Assembly: GCA_031262845.1 (NCBI GenBank)
Contig: JAISGZ010000009.1
Location: 1 to 15,570 of the forward strand
Direction of reading: 5' to 3'
DNA: 15,570 nt
DNA from: Propionibacteriaceae bacterium
GTDB taxonomy: Bacteria; Actinomycetota; Actinomycetes; Propionibacteriales; Propionibacteriaceae
Shown here in pieces: positions 1 to 6,342 of this stretch (position 1 is its first letter; each line of letters opens with the position of its first letter). Position numbers and translations under genes: made by a program. The notes under the pieces were generated by a model, which saw only the letters and a program-made list of their open reading frames with translations, had not been told where the DNA came from and did not search any database.

Positions 1-177
1 TCCCGTGAGGGCGTTGAAGAGGGTGGATTTACCGACGTTGGGAGCGCCCACCAGCGCCACGATCGGGTCGTCCGGTCCGGCCGTCGGACCCGTACCCGAC
101 TGACAACACTCTTTCAGTGTCAGTGGGGCCGGCCCATTGGCCCGCCGGGACCTGGGCTTCGTGACGGCGACGGTCAT
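1..177 (-). CDS. feoB: FeoB ferrous iron transporter, N-terminal fragment
   Basis: Partial gene running off the left edge; only the first 59 codons are present. The frame opens with ATG at 177 and stays open to base 1. FeoB is an inner-membrane Fe(II) transporter whose cytoplasmic N-terminus is a GTPase. The last visible residues, ALVGAPNVGKSTLFNALTG, are a textbook G1/P-loop with the FeoB-style continuation. Before it lies an unusually long leader of about 40 residues with a Cys-Cys pair (LKECCQSG, residues 21-28); actinobacterial FeoB proteins often carry short Cys-bearing leaders, but its role is unknown. The start codon overlaps the feoA stop (ATGA), so the two genes are translationally coupled. 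A generic Era-like GTPase is the alternative, but the feoA neighbour makes FeoB much likelier. Confidence 0.93.
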   Translation of the reverse strand, partial: MTVAVTKPRSRRANGPAPLTLKECCQSGTGPTAGPDDPIVALVGAPNVGKSTLFNALTG

Positions 178-512
178 CCGGCCACCACCGGGGCCAAAGC
201 GGCCGTCACCGGCGAGGCCACCTCAGTCCCCCAATCGACTCCCGCCAGCTCATTCGGGGCCAGGCTGACCCGCAAGGTTTGGGCCAGCTGATGGCCGATC
301 GCGACCCGGGCGCCACTCAGAGCGATCACTCGCGCCCCGCCTCCGGTCCGGCGAATCACCCGCACCGGCGCGCCCGGCCGCCAACCCAGCGTCAACAGCC
401 GATGGGCCGCCGCCGGATCCGCCGCCGGGGCGCTGACAAGCAAGTCAGTCTTCAGCGGCGCCGCCGCCAAACTGACAGACGCTGGTTCCAGTGACGGAGC
501 AGTCTGGGTCAT
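174..512 (-). CDS. feoA: FeoA, ferrous iron transport accessory protein
   Basis: A 112-residue protein; FeoA is a small SH3-like cytoplasmic partner of FeoB needed for Fe(II) uptake. The core is at residues 40-85: LLTLGWRPGAPVRVIRR, then VIALSGARVAIGHQLAQTLRV, the usual pattern of a glycine turn, beta strands and a final 'G..vaig...A..i.V' segment. The first 35 residues are Ala/Ser-rich and may be disordered; FeoA proteins are commonly about 75-90 residues, so this one is extended at both ends. ATG at 512 is preceded by no Shine-Dalgarno sequence; instead an iron box ends directly against it, which suggests a leaderless transcript. The stop overlaps the feoB start. No feoC-like gene is visible upstream. 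Confidence 0.92.
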   Translation of the reverse strand: MTQTAPSLEPASVSLAAAPLKTDLLVSAPAADPAAAHRLLTLGWRPGAPVRVIRRTGGGARVIALSGARVAIGHQLAQTLRVSLAPNELAGVDWGTEVASPVTAALAPVVAG

Positions 513-531
513 GCAGGGTAGGCTACCCTAA
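513..531 (-). promoter_or_regulatory. DtxR/IdeR-type iron box upstream of feoA
   Basis: On the minus strand the 19 bases read TTAGGGTAGCCTACCCTGC. This matches the DtxR/IdeR consensus TTAGGTTAGCCTAACCTAA at 15 of 19 positions and has a perfect 15-bp palindromic core (AGGGTAGCCTACCCT). DtxR-family repressors bind such boxes when loaded with Fe(II), shutting off iron uptake when iron is plentiful, which fits feoAB. The box abuts the feoA ATG with no gap and contains the candidate -10 TAGCCT (520-525). Confidence 0.85.
520..525 (-). promoter_or_regulatory. Candidate leaderless -10 element of feoA
   Basis: TAGCCT on the minus strand lies 7 nt before the feoA ATG, the spacing expected if transcription starts at the A of the start codon. 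It sits wholly inside the iron box. No convincing -35 hexamer is visible 17 nt further upstream. No ribosome binding site fits between the box and the ATG, which supports leaderless translation. Confidence 0.5.
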
Positions 532-587
532 CTTTTCCTAGTGGACGACCCCTTTCCCGAAAAAATGAGACAAATTCACGCCGCTTT

Positions 588-618
588 TCATTAAACTTGA
601 ATGGTTCAAATTTAATGA
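588..618. repeat. AT-rich 14-bp inverted repeat (hairpin) with 3-nt loop
   Basis: Left arm TCATTAAACTTGAA (588-601), loop TGG, right arm TTCAAATTTAATGA (605-618). The arms pair over 14 positions with one mismatch. It lies in the AT-rich island about 75-105 bp upstream of the feoA start. There is no T-run directly after either arm, so a standard intrinsic terminator is doubtful; a regulator operator is an alternative. Confidence 0.7.
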
Positions 619-709
619 CAGCTGAATATTTCTCACCGGGTATTTCTTTTCCGGTGGTCTGTCGCTCCAAGAAGACCATGCCATTCCTGGTGGACGGTGG
701 GGTGGCCAT

Positions 710-812
710 CCAGGCGAAGGAGGAACCGGTAGTGAGGTGGTCAGCCAGGCTGAGGAGGAGCAAGTAGTGGAGTGCGAGCCAGGCGAAGGATGAGCCAGTC
801 GCGGAGTTAGCG
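710..812. repeat. Three degenerate tandem 34/35-bp repeats
   Basis: Units start at 710, 745 and 779. Each begins CCAGGC followed by GAAGGA or GAGGA, then a variable stretch with A(A/C)(C/A)(G/A)GT and a GAG-containing end. Unit lengths are 35, 34 and 34, not multiples of three, which argues against a conserved protein repeat. No further copy is clear in the window. Confidence 0.65.
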
Positions 813-914
813 GCACTGACAACGTGGCTACGAAACCCACGGTTACCACGAGCTCATCTGAGGAACCCGCGGTTGTCGCGAATACCTCAGTTTCAGGCGC
901 CACAGCCATATCGT

Positions 915-1595
915 CTAGTCATCAGACAGGTCATCAAATAGTTCATCAGCCCACTCATCAGACAGCCCATCAGCCGAAACTGGCCCAGCCGGCATCATCT
1001 GGACGATCACCAATTCCAACAAGTAACCCAGCCAGTGGTAAATCTGGGCCGCGTCATAACGCGGATCAGTGGCTTCGAGTTGATCAATCGCCTCGGCGGC
1101 CGAGGCCGATTCGATCCCCAACCGCATGGCCAAAGACAAGCGCAAGGCGTTGAGCGTCCGCAACCAGGCCAACCCGTGATCAGCGGCGATCATCAACCCC
1201 GGCGTCTGACCGTCGGCGGCCGCCAAATCAGCTAAGACGATCCGGGCTTCGTCGTCCTTGATGATGCGCAATTCGACCTCAGTCAACCGGCGTTGCTCAG
1301 CCGCCAGATCGGGTTGGAGCGAGGCCGGTGGGAACAGCCGACCGATGACGGGATCGTGGTGGTTGAGCGGCGTCGCTTTGAGAGCGGCCACCCAATTGTC
1401 CAACGGGTTCTCGGCCTGAGCCGGCGCCGCCACCAAGAGACACAATTGAGTCGTCAAATCAGCCAGGAATTCTCTTTCCTGGCTCCGCAGTGGCAGTTCG
1501 ACCACGGGGGCATCGGCGGTTGGCTCAAGCTGCCCAAGTGGCCCAAGCGGCTCGAACGGTTCAGACGGCTCGAACGGCTCCAGCGGGTCAGTCAT
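915..1595 (-). CDS. DUF2017 family protein
   Basis: A 226-residue protein of the DUF2017 family, which in actinobacteria is encoded right after clpS; its biochemical function is not established. The ATG lies inside the end of clpS (8-bp overlap), so the pair is coupled. Helix-rich family-like segments follow from about residue 33: ELPLRSQEREFLADLTTQL, LFPPASLQ, RRLTEVELRIIKDDEARIV (a 'Ae.R...e..lr..k...l' type region), LNALRLSLAMRLGI and YHWLGYLLELVIVQM. The first 25 residues are unusual: repeated Glu-Pro units (EPFEPSEPFEPLGPL) replace the family's normal opening. The C-terminus is a short acidic tail (DELFDDLSDD). The call rests on position after clpS plus the segment pattern. Confidence 0.82.
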   Translation of the reverse strand: MTDPLEPFEPSEPFEPLGPLGQLEPTADAPVVELPLRSQEREFLADLTTQLCLLVAAPAQAENPLDNWVAALKATPLNHHDPVIGRLFPPASLQPDLAAEQRRLTEVELRIIKDDEARIVLADLAAADGQTPGLMIAADHGLAWLRTLNALRLSLAMRLGIESASAAEAIDQLEATDPRYDAAQIYHWLGYLLELVIVQMMPAGPVSADGLSDEWADELFDDLSDD

Positions 1596-1896
1596 GGTCG
1601 ACCTCGGCCGTCGCCCACAAACCGTAAGCGTGCATGGCCGTCACCGCCGTTTCGATCGTCTCCCGCGCCCCCGACGCCACGACCGCCCGGCCGTTCCGGT
1701 GGACCTGGAGCATCAGCCGTTCGGCCCGCGCCCGGGAATAGCCGAAATAACTGGCGAAAACGTAAGTCACATAGGACATGGTGTTGACGGGATCGTCCCA
1801 GACGATGCACCGCCACGGCCGCTGAGTTTGCGCCGCGGCCTCGACGCGCTCGGCCAGCGCGGTGTTGCCACGAGGTTGGGCGGTGCTGTCAGTCAC
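1588..1896 (-). CDS. clpS: ClpS, ATP-dependent Clp protease adaptor
   Basis: A 102-residue ClpS adaptor. ClpS binds the N-domain of ClpA/ClpC and delivers proteins with destabilising N-terminal residues (N-end rule) to ClpP. The diagnostic substrate-pocket segment is WDDPVNTMSYVTYVF (residues 33-47; Asp34, Asp35, Asn38, Met40), followed by the pocket histidine region LMLQVHRNGRAVV (His66) and the C-terminal ARETIETAVTAMHAYGLWAT, typical of actinobacterial ClpS. The start is GTG at 1896; a GATAAT hexamer lies 7 nt upstream and there is no Shine-Dalgarno sequence, so it may be leaderless. It is divergent from pncB, as in mycobacteria, and followed by the overlapping DUF2017 gene. Confidence 0.96.
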   Translation of the reverse strand: MTDSTAQPRGNTALAERVEAAAQTQRPWRCIVWDDPVNTMSYVTYVFASYFGYSRARAERLMLQVHRNGRAVVASGARETIETAVTAMHAYGLWATAEVDHD

Positions 1897-1903
1897 AGTC
1901 GTG

Positions 1904-1909
1904 ATTATC
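1904..1909 (-). promoter_or_regulatory. Candidate leaderless -10 element of clpS
   Basis: GATAAT on the minus strand (5 of 6 to TATAAT) is followed by 7 nt and then the clpS GTG. No ribosome binding site is visible and no clear -35 element was found. Confidence 0.5.
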
Positions 1910-1982
1910 GCAGGCTCGGGCGACTCGGTGGCCGTCTGATCGTTGCCGACCGCATGAAACTCCCGGCTCGTCGCGCCGACCT

Positions 1983-2142
1983 AGTGGTCTGCCGCGCCGA
2001 GAATGTTGTGCTTTCCGTGCTGGCCAGTTGAGTGGCCAACAAGGCGGAGGATTCGATAATGGACCTACCAGCGACGACAACAACGCGACTGGGTACCCCA
2101 TCAAGTGCCGCGAATGCGACATTCTCGGCACGACAGACCACT
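1983..2142. repeat. 160-bp inverted-repeat structure between clpS and pncB
   Basis: Left arm 1983-2006 and right arm 2119-2142 are 24 bp each and complementary at 22 of 24 positions (ends AGTGGTCTG...CAGACCACT; inner part GCCGAGAATGT / ACATTCTCGGC). The 112-bp interior contains no ORF; it holds a smaller inverted pair TGGCCA-gttgag-TGGCCA (2021-2038). No target-site duplication is evident outside the arms. The right arm covers the candidate -35 and spacer of pncB. It may be a MITE-like remnant, a duplicated promoter segment, or a paired regulator site. Confidence 0.75.
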
Positions 2143-2153
2143 GGCCCTAAGAT
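2125..2153 (+). promoter_or_regulatory. Candidate pncB promoter (leaderless)
   Basis: TCGGCA (2125-2130, 4 of 6 to TTGACA), a 17-bp spacer and TAAGAT (2148-2153), then 6 nt to the pncB ATG. No Shine-Dalgarno sequence lies before the ATG, consistent with a leaderless message. The -35 and spacer lie inside the right arm of the inverted repeat. Confidence 0.5.
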
Positions 2154-2159
2154 GCGGCC

Positions 2160-3509
2160 ATGACAACACCGGGTCCGTCGACGGCCTTGCTGACCGACGA
2201 ATACGAACTGACCATGCTGCGAGCCGCCCTGCGTGACGGCACCGCCCACCGCCAAGCCGTCTTCGAGGTCTTCGCCCGCCGCCTGCCTTCGGGCCGCCGC
2301 TACGGTGTGGTCGCCGGCACCGGCCGCCTGCTCGACGCCCTGGCCCGCTTCCGCTTCGATGGCGCCGCCTTGGAATGGCTGGCCAGCCGCGGCATCCTCG
2401 ACCAAGCGACCTACGACTTCCTGGCCAACTACCGTTTTTCCGGTTCGATCTGGGGCTACGGCGAGGGCGATCTCTACTTCCCCGGCTCGCCGATCCTGAC
2501 CGTCCGGTCAACCTTCGCCGAAGCCGTCATCCTGGAAACCCTGTGTCTGTCGATCTTCAACTACGACTCGGCCGTGGCTTCGGCCGCCAGCCGGATGACG
2601 CTGATGGCGGAAGACCGGCCCTGTATCGAAATGGGCGCTCGCCGGGCCCACGAAGAAGCCGCCGTGGCCGCCGCCCGCGCCGCCTATATCGCCGGCTTCG
2701 CCAACACCTCGGACTTGGAAGCCGGCCGCCGCTGGGGGATTCCGACGGCCGGCACGGCGGCCCACGCTTTCACCTTGCTCCACGACCAGGAAGAGGACGC
2801 TTTCCGGTCGCAACTGGCCACCTTGGGTGAGGACACGACCTTGCTGGTCGACACCTACGACATCGAACAGGCGGTTCGGACCGGCGTCCGCTTGACCGAA
2901 GGGCGGCTCGGCGCCGTCCGGATCGATTCCGGGGACCTGATCGAAACCGCCCGCCAGGTACGGGCCCTGCTCGACGATCTGGGCGCCACCCAGACCCGGA
3001 TCATCGTCACCTCCGACCTCGACGAGTGGCAGATCGCCGCCCTATCGGGCACCCCGGTCAACGGCTACGGTGTCGGCACCGCCCTGGTCACGGGCTCCGG
3101 CCACCCAACGTGCAGCTTCGTCTACAAACTGGTCGCCCGGGCCACCTCGACCGACCCCGCGGCCGCGCTCGAACCGGTCGCCAAACGCTCGTTCCACAAG
3201 TCCAGTGTCGGTGGCCAAAAGTACGCCCTGCGCCGGCTCGGCGCCCAAGGCCTAGCGGAAGCCGAATTGGTCGGGGTTGGCCGAGAACCGGCCACCACCG
3301 GTTTCCACGACCGGTCGTTGCTGCTTCAACTGGTCGATCACGGTGACATCGTTGGTGTCGAACCGATCGCGGCGGCCCGCCAGCGCCACGCTCAAGCCCG
3401 TGATGAACTCCCCCGCGACGGTTTCAAGATGTCACGCGGCGGACCGGCCGTACCGACCTATTTCCTCGACGCCGACGGGCAGTTCTTACCCAGCCCTTAC
3501 GGCAGTTGA
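2160..3509 (+). CDS. pncB: Nicotinate phosphoribosyltransferase
   Basis: A 449-residue enzyme of the Preiss-Handler NAD salvage route: nicotinate + PRPP (with ATP hydrolysis) gives nicotinate mononucleotide. Family landmarks in order: ALLTDEYELTM (9-19), GARRAHEEAA (159-168), IAGFANTSD (177-185), GTAAHAF with the conserved His202, LVDTYDI (229-235), RIDSGDL (254-260, phosphoribosyl site), SDLDEW (295-300), YGVGTALVT (303-311) and YKLV (322-325). Length is normal for actinobacterial PncB and nothing is truncated. It is transcribed away from clpS and converges on malQ. The ATG at 2160 is supported by the family N-terminus and by a TAAGAT element 6 nt upstream. Confidence 0.97.
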   Translation: MTTPGPSTALLTDEYELTMLRAALRDGTAHRQAVFEVFARRLPSGRRYGVVAGTGRLLDALARFRFDGAALEWLASRGILDQATYDFLANYRFSGSIWGYGEGDLYFPGSPILTVRSTFAEAVILETLCLSIFNYDSAVASAASRMTLMAEDRPCIEMGARRAHEEAAVAAARAAYIAGFANTSDLEAGRRWGIPTAGTAAHAFTLLHDQEEDAFRSQLATLGEDTTLLVDTYDIEQAVRTGVRLTEGRLGAVRIDSGDLIETARQVRALLDDLGATQTRIIVTSDLDEWQIAALSGTPVNGYGVGTALVTGSGHPTCSFVYKLVARATSTDPAAALEPVAKRSFHKSSVGGQKYALRRLGAQGLAEAELVGVGREPATTGFHDRSLLLQLVDHGDIVGVEPIAAARQRHAQARDELPRDGFKMSRGGPAVPTYFLDADGQFLPSPYGS

Positions 3510-3511
3510 GT

Positions 3512-3528
3512 CCCCGGCCCGGTCGGGG
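3512..3528 (+). terminator. Possible pncB terminator hairpin
   Basis: CCCCG-gcccggt-CGGGG begins three bases after the pncB stop codon. It is GC-rich but has no following T-run, so it could be a weak or Rho-assisted end. Location between convergent genes favours a terminator role. Confidence 0.35.
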
Positions 3529-3661
3529 TGTGATTGAACCGCGCTCCGCAGCCAGGCCGGTCAAGTGGTGGTGATTGATTTACGGACTCCGCCGAGGTGG
3601 TCCATCAGGTGACCGCTCAGACGTCAGCCAACCCGGCAAGGTGGTCAGAGTCGAGTCCCCC

Positions 3662-3678
3662 GCCGCTGGCGCAACGGC
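3662..3678 (-). terminator. Possible malQ terminator hairpin
   Basis: GCCGCTG-gcg-CAACGGC forms a 7-bp stem with one mismatch, about 10 nt past the malQ stop. There is no T-run. The rest of the 179-bp convergent gap (3510-3688) shows nothing else I can interpret. Confidence 0.25.
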
Positions 3679-3688
3679 ACTTGCTAAC

Positions 3689-5815
3689 TCAGGCGTCGAC
3701 CTGGTTCATGATCCGGGACAACTCCGCCACCTGAGGCAGGTCGTAAATCTCCTCCAGCGTCAGCCGGTGGCCATTACTGTCGGCCAACGGCACCCGCCAG
3801 TTGGGGTATTCGTCGGCGGTTCCGGGCTGGTTTTGAATCCGGCGCTCACCGACCGCGTCGACCAAGGCCACGCAGTGCATCCGAGCCTGGGTCTGAGCCA
3901 GGAAACGGTGAAGCCCGAGCAGGATGGCGTGCGGATCACGCTCCCCAGCCATCAACAGGCCACGCTCTTCGAGTTCGTGAATGATGGCCCCTTGTTCGGC
4001 CACGTCTTTGGCGATCTCGTCAGCCAAAGACTCGGTCAGCAAACCCAGCGAATGACGCAGGGCAACGTGGTCGTGAGCCAGATAACCCGTCGTCGGCGGC
4101 AGATCGTGGGTCGTCACCGAACCCATCGTCAGTTCCCGCCAGTGGGTTGGCGGTTTGACCTGACCATCGTCGGAGTACTCGAACCACAGAATCGACGTCC
4201 CGAGGATGCCCCGCTGAGCCAGATAATCCCGCACCCAGGGCTCGACCGTACCCAAGTCTTCACCGACCACGATCGTGCCGGCCCGCTGGGCTTCCAGAGC
4301 CAGGATGCCGATCAGGGCCTCGTGGTTGTAGCGGACGTAGACCCCGGCCGTCGGATCGTGACCGGCCGGCACCCACCAGAGCCGGAACAAACCGAGAATG
4401 TGGTCAACCCGGATAGCTCCGGAGTGGCGGACGATCGCTTGAACCATCGACCGGAAGGGGGCGTAGGCCATCTCTTCCAGCTTGTCCGGCCGCCACGGCG
4501 GCTGAGCCCAATCCTGACCCGACTGGTTATACGAGTCGGGCGGCGCGCCGACTGTGACGCCTTGGCTGAACAGCCCCTCCCACATCCAAGTGGCAGCTCC
4601 GGCCGGGCTGACACCGACCGCCAAGTCGGCCATGATGCCGACCTTCATCCCGATCAGTTCGGCCTGTTGCTGAGCCGCCGTCAGTTGAGCTTCGGCCACC
4701 CACTGCAACCACATGTGGAAGCGGACCTGCTCGGCGTGATGGTGGGCGAAGTCCGCCACCGCCGGTGAGGTCGGGTCCTGAAAGTCCGAGTCCCAGCGCC
4801 GCCAGTCCGAGCCTAATTGCTCCGACAACGTGCAATACACCGCCCACAGCCACAGGGGGCGGCCTTCATGGGCAACAAAGGCTTCCAAGGCCAATTCTCG
4901 GGCTGGTCGCCGAGCGGCCTGAAAAATCTGTTCCAAGGCCAATTTCTTGGCCGCCCAGACATCATCGCGGCGCACAGAATTGTCAGTCGCCAAACTGTGC
5001 TGCAGATTTCGCCGCAATTCGGCGATCCGGCGGCGGCGGCGATCCGACAACCGCGTGAATTCCTGAATCGCCTCGGGCCGGATATAGACCGGGTTGACGA
5101 AGCGGCGCGAACTGGGCAGATACGGTGACGGTTCCATCGGCGCCACCGGCTCGGCGGCGTGCAGCGGGTTGGTCAGAATGAAGTCGGCGCCGTGAACGCT
5201 CTTGGCCCAGATGGCGATATCGGACAGGTCGAGCAGATCACCGAAACACCAACCGCTGCGATCGGCCACCGAATAGAGCTGGAGCATAAAACCCCAAACC
5301 CGTTCCCGCTCCAGCAAGGGCGGCCAACCGATAGCCGCCGGCGTCACGATCAGTTGGGTCTCGCTCATCTTCGACCCCGAATGCAAAACCAGCCGGTGAT
5401 AACCCAATTCGATATCAGTCGGCAAGGCGAAACTGGCCCGGCCGACCCAGCGGCCGTCAACCTCCCGATCGGGCACGTCGTTGGCGACCTGAGGCACCTC
5501 AAGCCGTTGGCCGTTTTCACAGATCACCGTCACCAGGGCCGGTTCACCTGAGGTCACATGAGCCTGAATCTGCGCCGCCCGGCCCTGTTCGACGACCACC
5601 ACGGGCGGCAGTGGCCGCCGCCAAGCGAGCAGTTCGTGGTCGGCCAAACTGGCCCGGATAGCCGCCGAGGTCGAGGCGTCAACGCCCAATCCGGCCAGAG
5701 CCGCGATCACGGTTTCAGCCGAAGCGTCGCTCCGGTGGCCCTTCCAATCCCAGTATTCAGTTTCAATCTGGTAGGCCGCCGCTAATTGCCGCAAGGCCGA
5801 ATCAATCTCAGTCAT
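3689..5815 (-). CDS. malQ: 4-alpha-glucanotransferase (amylomaltase, GH77)
   Basis: A 708-residue cytoplasmic GH77 enzyme that transfers glucan segments between maltooligosaccharides in maltose and glycogen metabolism. Catalytic residues are visible: nucleophile Asp471 in IRVDHILGLFRLWW, acid/base Glu519 in VVGEDLGTVEP, and the third acid Asp571 in TTHDLPPTTGY. The 250s-loop-like and substrate region includes GAPPDSYNQSGQDWAQPPWRP (about 423-443, a split call of the GH77 'G.PPD.f...GQ.WG.P' motif; Ala replaces Gly in WAQPP). Residues 1 to about 165 form the extra beta-rich N-terminal region found in actinobacterial MalQ. The ATG at 5815 has a good purine-rich site (GGAGGGGAGG) and overlaps the stop of the preceding small ORF (ATGA). 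Confidence 0.97.
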   Translation of the reverse strand: MTEIDSALRQLAAAYQIETEYWDWKGHRSDASAETVIAALAGLGVDASTSAAIRASLADHELLAWRRPLPPVVVVEQGRAAQIQAHVTSGEPALVTVICENGQRLEVPQVANDVPDREVDGRWVGRASFALPTDIELGYHRLVLHSGSKMSETQLIVTPAAIGWPPLLERERVWGFMLQLYSVADRSGWCFGDLLDLSDIAIWAKSVHGADFILTNPLHAAEPVAPMEPSPYLPSSRRFVNPVYIRPEAIQEFTRLSDRRRRRIAELRRNLQHSLATDNSVRRDDVWAAKKLALEQIFQAARRPARELALEAFVAHEGRPLWLWAVYCTLSEQLGSDWRRWDSDFQDPTSPAVADFAHHHAEQVRFHMWLQWVAEAQLTAAQQQAELIGMKVGIMADLAVGVSPAGAATWMWEGLFSQGVTVGAPPDSYNQSGQDWAQPPWRPDKLEEMAYAPFRSMVQAIVRHSGAIRVDHILGLFRLWWVPAGHDPTAGVYVRYNHEALIGILALEAQRAGTIVVGEDLGTVEPWVRDYLAQRGILGTSILWFEYSDDGQVKPPTHWRELTMGSVTTHDLPPTTGYLAHDHVALRHSLGLLTESLADEIAKDVAEQGAIIHELEERGLLMAGERDPHAILLGLHRFLAQTQARMHCVALVDAVGERRIQNQPGTADEYPNWRVPLADSNGHRLTLEEIYDLPQVAELSRIMNQVDA

Positions 5816-6000
5816 GGCGTGCCTCCCCTCCAGCCAGTTTCGGTCCGGTGTCTGACGAAGTTCTTCAACCGGTTGGCTTTCACCAGGTCAACCTCAGATG
5901 GGACAACGGCTTTCGAACAGTCATCGGCGATCTGACGAAAGGCGGTTCGATCAGTTGCGTCCGGCTCGGCGTCCTCATCAATCGCCGACCATAAAGCCAC
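5812..6000 (-). CDS. Small hypothetical protein between DUF3039 and malQ
   Basis: A 62-codon frame starting with GTG at 6000, 7 nt after the DUF3039 stop, and ending in a TGA that overlaps the malQ ATG (ATGA). I do not recognise the product. It is hydrophilic: an acidic N-terminal half (DEDAEPDATD, residues 8-17), then a helix-prone stretch around residues 20-50 (FRQIADDCSK, VDLVKANRLKNFV) and a basic, Gly-rich end. There is no signal peptide or membrane segment. No Shine-Dalgarno sequence precedes it, so expression would rely on coupling to DUF3039. Third codon positions contain more A/T than in malQ. It may simply be a coupled leader for malQ, or not coding at all. Confidence 0.45.
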   Translation of the reverse strand: MALWSAIDEDAEPDATDRTAFRQIADDCSKAVVPSEVDLVKANRLKNFVRHRTETGWRGGTP

Positions 6001-6007
6001 ACTAAAT

Positions 6008-6262
6008 TCAACTCAATTCCGTCGGCAATGATTCCCAAATCTCCCGGCATTGCGGGCAGACTGGGTATTTTTCGGGATTTCGGCTCGGCACCCAAATCTT
6101 GCCACACAGAGCGACCACGGCCGTTCCCATCACCATGGCCTCGGTCAGCTTCTCTTTGTCGACAAAATGCGAGTAACGATCGTGGTCGTCTTCGTCTTGA
6201 AAGGCCGCTTCGCGGTCGAGCACGGTTTGGGAACCGGGGGCCAGACTGGTTTGGTTGGTCAC
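6008..6262 (-). CDS. DUF3039 family protein
   Basis: An 84-residue protein of DUF3039, a small actinobacterial family of unknown function. The family core is clear: DEDDHDRYSHFVDKEKL (residues 24-40), MGTAVVALCGKIWVPSR, then PEKYPVCPQCREIWESL. One Cys in ALCGK plus a CPxC pair suggest a small metal-binding (zinc-ribbon-like) fold; this is inference. GTG at 6262 is chosen because the family's conserved part begins soon after and family members are of this size. The frame is open upstream to a TTG at 6370, but that stretch is degenerate repeat DNA. Downstream the 62-codon ORF follows after 7 nt. Confidence 0.88.
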   Translation of the reverse strand: MTNQTSLAPGSQTVLDREAAFQDEDDHDRYSHFVDKEKLTEAMVMGTAVVALCGKIWVPSRNPEKYPVCPQCREIWESLPTELS

Positions 6263-6342
6263 AGCGAGCAGTTTAGTGGCTCGTGGAAGATCGGCCGATT
6301 GGGCCGTGAGACGCTTGGACAGTTGGGCCGTGGGACTGCCGG

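Larger units (their letters stand above)
513..914. other. Intergenic gap between DUF2017 gene and feoA
   Basis: This 400-bp stretch holds the iron box (513-531), a conspicuously AT-rich island at about 545-650, a long hairpin (588-618), a smaller CACCGG/CCGGTG inverted pair (634-639 with 651-656), and a degenerate tandem repeat (710-812). The open frames crossing it (for example minus strand 538-909 and 509-763) have low-complexity Ser/Pro/Thr translations, lack start signals and cross the non-triplet repeat, so I do not call a gene here. A decayed coding region or element remnant remains possible. Confidence 0.6.

Noticed and set aside
538..909. Minus-strand open frame of 123 codons just after the DUF2017 gene
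   Set aside because: No ribosome binding site, low-complexity Ser/Pro/Thr translation, passes through a non-triplet tandem repeat and the AT-rich island. A competing frame (509-763) overlaps it. Kept only as a possible decayed remnant.
1983..2142. Inverted-repeat structure considered as a complete insertion sequence
   Set aside because: Only 112 bp lie between the arms, there is no transposase frame and no target-site duplication; at most a MITE-like remnant.
1897..2159. Riboswitch or attenuator upstream of pncB
   Set aside because: The candidate promoter lies only 6 nt before the start codon, leaving no room for an untranslated leader if it is correct, and I recognised no known aptamer pattern.
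3575..4768. Long open frame on the plus strand opposite malQ (397 codons)
   Set aside because: It is antisense to the well-supported GH77 enzyme with catalytic residues on the other strand; its translation has no family-like motifs.
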